A DNA stretch of 58,545 bases from positions 1 through 58,545 of the forward strand of contig NZ_RYFV01000022.1 of NCBI RefSeq assembly GCF_004104015.1. Reading direction: 5' to 3'. The notes beneath the pieces are model-generated. The model saw only the letters and a list, made by a program, of their open reading frames with translations. It did no database searches and was not told where the DNA came from. The position numbers and the translations under genes were made by a program. The first letter of the stretch is position 1, and every line of letters begins with the position of its first letter. Below, in pieces: positions 53,231-58,545 of this stretch. Origin of the DNA: Actinomyces oricola. Lineage in GTDB: Bacteria; Actinomycetota; Actinomycetes; Actinomycetales; Actinomycetaceae.

Positions 53231-55265
53231 CCAGCTCCGTATACGAACCCTTGGCCTGAGTAACAGGGGCAGGAGCCAAATCACTACCTGAATTGCATCG
53301 ACGGCGCCCGTCCACATTGTGGACGGGCGTTTTGGTTGTGGGTGCTTCGCAGTCTGCCGTCTGGCTGGGCACTGCGCCCATCGCCGCCTGCTGCGCTGCC
53401 CGCCTCAACTGCTGACTGCAGAGCTGGTCGAAGGGTGAGGCCAGCTCTCCAGTGACGGCGGTGTGGCTCGCGGGGTCGATGATGGAGATGGTGCCGCGGT
53501 GCACCGTATGCACCAAGCCTAGCTGCGCTTCACCGTCGCCACCCTCAGATATTGAGCCGCCCGACTGGCCGCCAGCACTCTCATCGCGAGAAGAGGTCGC
53601 GCTCTTCGCCGTCTTCTCGCCACCCTGCGCAGCGGTCATCCTCTCGCCAGTCTCAGTCCCACCAGCGCCCCTTCGTCGCCCCGCCTTCAGACTAGTCTGC
53701 AGCGCCGGTGGTGGGATGATGGTGCGGCCATCCTCGTCTACTGCCGGATTAACCAAGATGCGCTCGAAGAAGACCTGGTTGAGCATTTTCTTCAGGGCGG
53801 CCGGTACTGCTTCGTACAGCCGTGAGCAGTCCTCCAGGAGGTCGAGCGCCTGGGTGAGGTGCTGCTCCACCAGGGCTGCATCGGCCGTGTAGCCGTCCAG
53901 CTCGCGTTGGATGGCAAGGATGCCGCTGGTCAGCTGGTCTTGCTCCTTCTTGAGTAGGTCGAGGGGAATGGCTCCGGCGTAGTGGGCTTCGAGCAGCTTA
54001 TGGCGCTGGTCTTCCAGCTGTTGCTGCCGCGTGGTCAGGCGCTGGATGTCTTGCTGGCGGTTGGCCTGGATGTGTGCGAACTCCGCGCGCAGATAGTGCT
54101 CTATCTCGCGGCGGTCATCGCTACTGAGCCGTATCTGCTGGTAGAGCTCGGCCACGCGGGCTTCCACCTCGTCGATGAGCACTGCCTTGAAGGTGCAGTC
54201 GTGCACCCGATGGCGCCGGGCACAGACGAAGTAGTGGTAGGTGCCGCTGGCGCGCGAGGTGGCGTGCTGCACCAGCAGGCGGGCACCGCACAGGCCGCAG
54301 ACGATGGTGCTCTTGAGATGATGATTGTGCATGCGCTGCCGCTCGCCGTTGGTATGAGCGGTCAGGATGTCTTGCACCGTCTGCCAGGTGGCGGCGTCCA
54401 CGAGAGGCTCGTGCGCCCCGGCGTACTCGACGCCTTGGAAGGAGATAACGCTCTTGTAGTAGGGGTTTCGCAGCAGCGTCTGTAAGAGTCTGACCGAAAC
54501 AGGGTTGGTCGGTTTGCGGGCAGTTGGCGGGATGCTCAGGCCGAGGGTGTTGAGATGCTCCGCCAGCTGCCGCACCGTCCAGTTACCTGTTGCATACTCA
54601 GTGAAGGCCAGCCGGACCAGCGGTGCGCGCTCGTCATCCAGGGCGACCGTCCGGACCTCCCGCCCGTTCTCGTCCCTGGCGCGCACGTTCACATACCCCA
54701 GCGGTGCCTTGCCCAGCGTCCCGCCGTTTCTGGCTTTCTCGCCCATCCCCTTAATGACCTCGTTGGCCAGGTTGCGACTGTAGAACTCGGCAATGCTGCT
54801 CATAATGCCGTGCAGCAGCATGCCGCCAGGCGTCTGGTCGATGTTCTCCGACGTCGATACCAGCCGGACGCCGGCTTCCTCGAAGGCCCGGTTGATCTCC
54901 ACGTCGTCGGCGCGGTTTCTTGCTAGTCGGTCGAGCTTGTGGACGATGACGTAGTCGATGCCACCATCTTCCTTAAGGTACGCCAGCATCTTCTGCAGCT
55001 CAGGCCGGTTAGCGGAGCGGGCCGACTCACCCCGGTCAGCGAACTCCTTAACCACCAGCGCACCCATCGACTGGGCCTTGCGCTTATTCGCTTCACGCTG
55101 AGCGGGAAGGGAGAAGCCCTCCTCACTGCCGCCACGCTGGGCCTGCTCGCGGGTGGAGACACGGATGTAGGAGACGGCCCGCTTGGGGGTGAGCTGAGCG
55201 GCCATAGCCGCAAACGGGTCAGCTCCGACTGCCGCTGCACCGCCTTGTGTTGATCCTGCTTCCAT
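53187..55265 (-). CDS. Large serine recombinase (integrase)
   Basis: 692 aa from ATG at 55265, which has a perfect AAAGGAGG eight bases upstream. The resolvase domain begins AVSYIRVSTREQ (catalytic Ser near residue 37), with KLDRLARNRADDVEINRAF and GIMSSIAEFYSRNLANEVI; the recombinase domain begins GKAPLGYVNV; a zinc ribbon IVCGLCGARLLVQHA plus FVCARRHRVHDC follows, then a coiled coil (residues about 400-480). The last 150 residues are low complexity; the frame passes through the tRNA-Val terminator and stops in the anticodon loop complement, ending VDPAGLEPTTDAV. The functional protein probably depends on the residues before that tail. Confidence 0.9.
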   Translation of the reverse strand: MEAGSTQGGAAAVGADPFAAMAAQLTPKRAVSYIRVSTREQAQRGGSEEGFSLPAQREANKRKAQSMGALVVKEFADRGESARSANRPELQKMLAYLKEDGGIDYVIVHKLDRLARNRADDVEINRAFEEAGVRLVSTSENIDQTPGGMLLHGIMSSIAEFYSRNLANEVIKGMGEKARNGGTLGKAPLGYVNVRARDENGREVRTVALDDERAPLVRLAFTEYATGNWTVRQLAEHLNTLGLSIPPTARKPTNPVSVRLLQTLLRNPYYKSVISFQGVEYAGAHEPLVDAATWQTVQDILTAHTNGERQRMHNHHLKSTIVCGLCGARLLVQHATSRASGTYHYFVCARRHRVHDCTFKAVLIDEVEARVAELYQQIRLSSDDRREIEHYLRAEFAHIQANRQQDIQRLTTRQQQLEDQRHKLLEAHYAGAIPLDLLKKEQDQLTSGILAIQRELDGYTADAALVEQHLTQALDLLEDCSRLYEAVPAALKKMLNQVFFERILVNPAVDEDGRTIIPPPALQTSLKAGRRRGAGGTETGERMTAAQGGEKTAKSATSSRDESAGGQSGGSISEGGDGEAQLGLVHTVHRGTISIIDPASHTAVTGELASPFDQLCSQQLRRAAQQAAMGAVPSQTADCEAPTTKTPVHNVDGRRRCNSGSDLAPAPVTQAKGSYTELVVDPAGLEPTTDAV
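53305..53333 (+). terminator. Intrinsic terminator after tRNA-Val
   Basis: CGCCCGTCCACA, one T, TGTGGACGGGCG, then TTTT: 12-bp arms with a U tract, 75 bases beyond the tRNA. It lies inside the opposite-strand recombinase frame. Confidence 0.8.
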
Positions 55266-56327
55266 ACACGCATCCTCCTTTCGCATATCCATTTGTCCAG
55301 ACATACCAGCCACCATGGCCGGTGTCTCTTTCCATTGACGCTCAGAATGCACGAGAAGTCCAGTGCGAAGTACGGCGAAATGGAACCGACCACAGATAGG
55401 AGAGGAGGCAGCACGGGCTGCGAAGTTCGCCAGGCAGGTGGTGCAGCGCTGACGCCCCAGCCGGCTCCATCACCTGCCTGAGCAGAGGCGAAGCAACCGG
55501 AGGACAGTGGCCACCCCTGACGGCGTGGGTAGTGGAGGAGGGAGCCCAGCAGGGGCTATCAGTCGCCGCCACAAAGCAGCGCCAAACCGCTAGATTGCGC
55601 GGGAAAGTGGGAGTGCTTAAGTGCAGCGATGCGTCTGGCGAAGCGTCCACCGATGCGTCGCCGCGGTTCGATGATTCGCTGGCCAGCCGGGCCTTCCACG
55701 TTCGCTCATTGCTGGCCACCATCCAGGTGCGCTTCATCGGGGAGGTGCCAGCCAGCATCTGGCAGTTCACTAGCGCTAGTCCCTTCGCTCGCCCCCAAGC
55801 GGCCAACCAGTACAACCGCACGCACCTCGATGCCCAGCAGACAGCCACCCTCACCCAGCGCGATGTCCACGGTGGATTGTTTGGCGGGTTTGGGTGGGAG
55901 TGGTGAGGAGCGAGCGTCTCACCAAGTGAGACAGCCAGACGTCAGTGGAGCGAACTCATGTTGGAGGCATCCTCAAACATCGCCTGGTAACGATGGCCAA
56001 CCGAGCGACCAGAAAGTACATAGCCCGCAATGACAACATAGCAATATCCTTGACAGGACAGTGGGCGACACTGTTAGCAGAAGCCGAGAATCGCCAGGAA
56101 TACCTTGTGAAGTTGCCAGCCAGTTGGCAGGCTACGTCACGAACACATCACCGATGCCTTTCGTGATGCGCTTGTCCCAGTCTCCCTGTGACTCAATTCG
56201 AGGTGAAACCAATGATGGTTAACAACGCGATCGTTTTGGCAAGCGAACGAACACCCTCTTTAACTCGACATACTCGATTTAACAACCGCTTCTGATTACG
56301 ACATCGCCGACCGTTTAAGGTGTCTAG
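55266..56327 (+). other. Foreign DNA without convincing genes
   Basis: About 1 kb upstream of the recombinase. Two weak forward frames exist: 55532-55906 (124 aa, no RBS; SSLASRAFHVRS-like middle, no family) and 55993-56166 (57 aa, MANRATRKYIARNDN, no RBS). Neither convinced me. Composition falls from GC-rich to AT-rich at about 56000. CCAGCCAGTTGGCAGG at 56118-56133 holds a small inverted repeat. It probably contains worn remains of element genes and the promoters of the recombinase (minus) and of the operon at 56328 (plus). Confidence 0.4.
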
Positions 56328-56975
56328 ATGAACATAAAAAGCATTCTAAATTGCTTAACTGATCAAACTAGCTCTGCTTCACAACCGAATGTGGCGAGAT
56401 TAGACCTCACCGAAAATGAACTTGTTTCGAAAACGTACATCGCCAACTTCATTTTTGACCAGATAAAGCTACAACAAGAAGTTCGTGATCGCTGGTTTGG
56501 ATACTGCTTGAGTACTAACGCTGCTACCGCTGCCATGTCTGCGACTCTAGCGAACACCTCAATAGTTTCCCCATCTTTCCGTATTGTAGCAGCAGCTATT
56601 CCTCTGGGTATTAACTCAGTTCTCGGACAGTTGTACTACGAATTATATCTTCGACAGCGAAGAAATTATATGAAACACTACAGCATACTTAATTTTATCC
56701 AGGAGGACATAATATCAAGCATGATGTCCAGAAAGCAATATAGTCAGTTCTATACCAACGCTGAACCGTTCGCTAATCAACTTCATGGAGCAGACTATTT
56801 TTCCCTACAAATTCAGGCAACTTTAACTTCCTCTTATGCGGCAATATCTACCGGGCTACTTTTGTTAGAAACGCTATCCCACCATGTCGGCATATCGGTT
56901 ATTGCTGCTCTATTTATTGGAGTATTCATCTTCGTGATGTTACAATTACGGAGAAGAAAGGTGTATTGGCGATGA
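56328..56975 (+). CDS. Four-helix membrane protein of unknown function
   Basis: 215 aa; RBS AAGGTG five bases before the ATG. A polar N-terminal part (1-60) is followed by two hydrophobic segments (about 62-82 and 88-107), a basic helical loop of 60 residues (LRQRRNYMKHYSILNFIQED), and two C-terminal helices (about 165-185 and 190-207, IAALFIGVFIFVMLQL) ending RRRKVYWR. Layout of paired helices with a cytosolic linker recalls SLATT-type effectors of nucleotide-signal systems, but I do not see enough to assign it. Codon use is AT-rich, unlike the core genome. It shares ATGA with the Nudix gene. Confidence 0.75.
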   Translation: MNIKSILNCLTDQTSSASQPNVARLDLTENELVSKTYIANFIFDQIKLQQEVRDRWFGYCLSTNAATAAMSATLANTSIVSPSFRIVAAAIPLGINSVLGQLYYELYLRQRRNYMKHYSILNFIQEDIISSMMSRKQYSQFYTNAEPFANQLHGADYFSLQIQATLTSSYAAISTGLLLLETLSHHVGISVIAALFIGVFIFVMLQLRRRKVYWR

Positions 56976-57508
56976 ATCAACGAAACAAGTTTAAAATAGT
57001 GTCGAGTGAAACTGTATATTCAAATCCGTGGATGAGCGTTTCAGAATTAAAAATTACTAGAAATGGGCGACCAGGAATATATGGAGTAGTACACAGACGA
57101 GACTCGGTATCCGTGATAGTGAGAGACAATAAGCAACGAGTGCTCTTTTTAAAGCAGTATAGGTTCCCAACTAACAGGATTTCATGGGAGTTACCCATGG
57201 GAGGTATTGACGACGACGAATCTCCTGTTAATGCGGCCACCAGAGAACTGCGTGAAGAAACAGGCGTAGATGGTGTAGAATTGAACTATTTGGGAGTGTT
57301 CTACCCTGTCCCCGGGTTAACTTCACAAAAAGTATATGTATTCGCTGCAGAAGCGACAGAATCTCAACTGGATGGAAATCTAAATGATGTGGATGAAATC
57401 ATCGATCGTCAATTTGTACACTATTCAAAAATAAGTGACTGGATACAATCCCAACGTATTACCGATGGATTCACAATTTGCAGTATTACGATCGCGAGCT
57501 TGTTATGA
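56972..57508 (+). CDS. Nudix hydrolase in AT-rich operon
   Basis: 178 aa from ATG at 56972. The Nudix box is complete: G-x5-E-x7-RE-x2-EE-x-G, read as GGIDDDE, SPVNAAT, RELREETG. Around it, VSVIVRDNKQRVLFLKQYRF and SWELPMGG fit ADP-ribose/nucleoside-diphosphate-sugar pyrophosphatases. It may split an NDP-sugar or ADP-ribose-like compound. It overlaps both neighbours by 4 bases, so the three proteins are made together. It is distinct from the GC-rich Nudix gene at 13417. Confidence 0.88.
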   Translation: MNQRNKFKIVSSETVYSNPWMSVSELKITRNGRPGIYGVVHRRDSVSVIVRDNKQRVLFLKQYRFPTNRISWELPMGGIDDDESPVNAATRELREETGVDGVELNYLGVFYPVPGLTSQKVYVFAAEATESQLDGNLNDVDEIIDRQFVHYSKISDWIQSQRITDGFTICSITIASLL

Positions 57509-58368
57509 AAATTGTTGTTGTTGGCTGTGGAAAAGTGGGTTTTTCTCATCTCATTTGGCTCAAAGCGCAGGGACACCAGGTTATTGGCGTCGATAGCGAT
57601 AATTCGGCATGTCAACGAATACAGTCCGACCTTGGTGAAAACTGTGGGATGTCTCAAATAGTAGACTTGCCTCATGACGTGGACGCTATTCATATTTGCG
57701 TACCAACTGAGCCTTCTATTGATGGGTCGTGCGATCTGTCTATCTTCGAAAAAGTAATCAACGATATCTCTAATCGTGATTGGAATAAGTATCCGATAGT
57801 TGTTCAAAGGTCAACTTGTCCTGTTGGAACTGCGGATCGGTTGGCGCGAATCATTCCCGATTTCCCATATGCCGTAAACCCCTCCTTCTTAAGAAAAGCC
57901 TCTATCGACGAAGATAATAGGCACCCTGAAAGAATTGCAATAGGAGGCGAGGGTGAAGCTGCACAGCATTTACTTGACATATATTCAAACTCCGATGCTC
58001 CAAAGTTTATAACCAACAACCGCTCCAGTGTTGAACTATTAAAGTATGTTGAGAACGCTTTAGATTCAATCTTAATTTCGTTCTGGAACGAGATTCTTAT
58101 CTATTCAAAACACCTAGGAATTATGGTCGATGATTTTATTCGATTATTAGAGAACATTCAGGATCGACCAAAATTTAGGACAGTTTCGCGAGTTCCTGGT
58201 CGCGCTTATGGGATGTGGTGTTTACCCAAGGATATACAAGCGTTAATACAAGAAATGACTCGATTAAGATGTCCGGTAGGAGTGCTGTCGGGAACTAGTA
58301 TGGCCGAAATGAAACAAAACCGTATTCTGTGGTTTAGTAGTCTGGAAATCATGTGCCACCCCCTGTAG
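57505..58368 (+). CDS. UDP-glucose dehydrogenase-like protein, C-terminal domain missing
   Basis: 287 aa. The Rossmann start is MKIVVVGCGKVGFSHL; the family motifs RSTCPVGTADRL, NPSFLRKASIDEDNRHPERI, SVELLKYVENALDSILISFW and the catalytic-Cys segment GMWCLPKD are in order, so the NAD-binding and central helical domains are complete and the Cys is kept. The third (UDP-binding) domain of about 120 residues is absent: the frame ends 10 bases before an IS630-type transposase start, with the last dozen residues unlike the family. Most likely the gene was cut by that insertion. ATGA overlap with the Nudix gene. Confidence 0.82.
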   Translation: MKIVVVGCGKVGFSHLIWLKAQGHQVIGVDSDNSACQRIQSDLGENCGMSQIVDLPHDVDAIHICVPTEPSIDGSCDLSIFEKVINDISNRDWNKYPIVVQRSTCPVGTADRLARIIPDFPYAVNPSFLRKASIDEDNRHPERIAIGGEGEAAQHLLDIYSNSDAPKFITNNRSSVELLKYVENALDSILISFWNEILIYSKHLGIMVDDFIRLLENIQDRPKFRTVSRVPGRAYGMWCLPKDIQALIQEMTRLRCPVGVLSGTSMAEMKQNRILWFSSLEIMCHPL

Positions 58369-58377
58369 AATACCTGC

Positions 58378-58545
58378 ATGCAAGTGGATGTGACGCAGAA
58401 GGAACACGATGTTCTTTCGAGGTGGAAGAAGCGCAGTGACACTCTTGTTCTAGTGAGGCTGAAGGCGGAGGCGGTTCTTTATGCTTCGCACGGCGTTGAC
58501 GTGGACATCATCGCGAAGATGGTTGACCGCACCGGAAGAACCGTG
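58378..58545 (+). mobile_element. Start of an IS630-type transposase
   Basis: 56 codons are visible before the window ends. MQVDVTQKEHDVLSRWKKRS and VRLKAEAVLYASHGVDVDII then AKMVDRTGRTV match the N-terminal helix-turn-helix of IS630-family transposases. Composition is GC-richer than the genes before it. The left end of the element should lie between about 58300 and 58377, but with only one end visible I cannot mark the terminal repeat or the TA target. Confidence 0.7.

Noticed and set aside
52673-53317. Frame with RPDLNRRPTRCKRVAL
   Set aside because: This is the well-known false protein made by translating the complement of a tRNA gene (tRNA-Val here).
55532-55906. 124-codon frame in the island
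   Set aside because: No RBS, no family and no second line of support; left as part of the unexplained stretch.
53230-58545. attR copy of the tRNA-Val 3' end
   Set aside because: I looked for GTTCAAGTCCGGCCGGG-like sequence to the right and found none; the element probably ends beyond the window.

Overview
The window is high-GC DNA from an actinobacterium. Gene content and order point to the Actinomycetaceae (Actinomyces-like). The evidence is a run of actinobacterial marker genes (SteA/SteB pair, DUF3043, DUF3052, DUF3145, SufR-led suf operon, homodimeric AceE) in orders that partly match Mycobacterium tuberculosis (the Rv1691-Rv1700 block) and Streptomyces (fatty-acid regulator, acpP, fabF, DUF3145). 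The species assignment is inference.

Left part (1-14.1 kb): the tail of an rRNA operon with a 5S gene in A/C-rich spacers is followed by a tightly overlapping forward block: Arg/Gly/Asp-rich TPR protein, HAD phosphatase, a 68-aa protein, tlyA, nadK, recN, steA, steB/mctB, a MraY/WecA-like transferase, murJ, a glycosyltransferase and a Nudix hydrolase. Where pyrG is expected there is only a multiply frameshifted C-terminal remnant of CTP synthase.

14.3-20.9 kb: a complete SUF iron-sulfur operon (sufR-sufB-sufD-sufC-sufS-sufU-DUF59) ends at a 22-bp-arm hairpin. 21-29 kb: a MerR regulator with an adjacent flavodoxin-like gene whose promoter has the 19-bp spacer typical of MerR targets, then DUF488, pyrD, an aldo/keto reductase, DUF3043, an M20 dipeptidase and a glycerate-kinase-like gene.

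29-37.4 kb: a maltose/maltodextrin locus on the minus strand (LacI regulator, GH13 glycosidase, malG, malF, malE, and a GH13-fold protein that appears to have lost its catalytic residues), with a promoter/operator in front of malE. 37.5-41 kb: dgt and dnaG. 41.1-42.5 kb: three decayed small genes next to tRNA-Asn. 42.6-52.8 kb: def, DUF3145, fabF, acpP, a PucR/FasR-like regulator (fabD and fabH are absent from between regulator and acpP), aspA, aceE and DUF3052.

Right end (53.1-58.5 kb): tRNA-Val marks the edge of a foreign region. It starts with a large serine recombinase whose frame runs into the tRNA, crosses about 1 kb without convincing genes, and then becomes clearly AT-rich. The AT-rich part holds three genes joined by 4-bp ATGA overlaps (four-helix membrane protein, Nudix hydrolase, UDP-glucose-dehydrogenase-like protein without its C-terminal domain) and the start of an IS630-type transposase. 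This three-gene set is the best candidate here for something undescribed.
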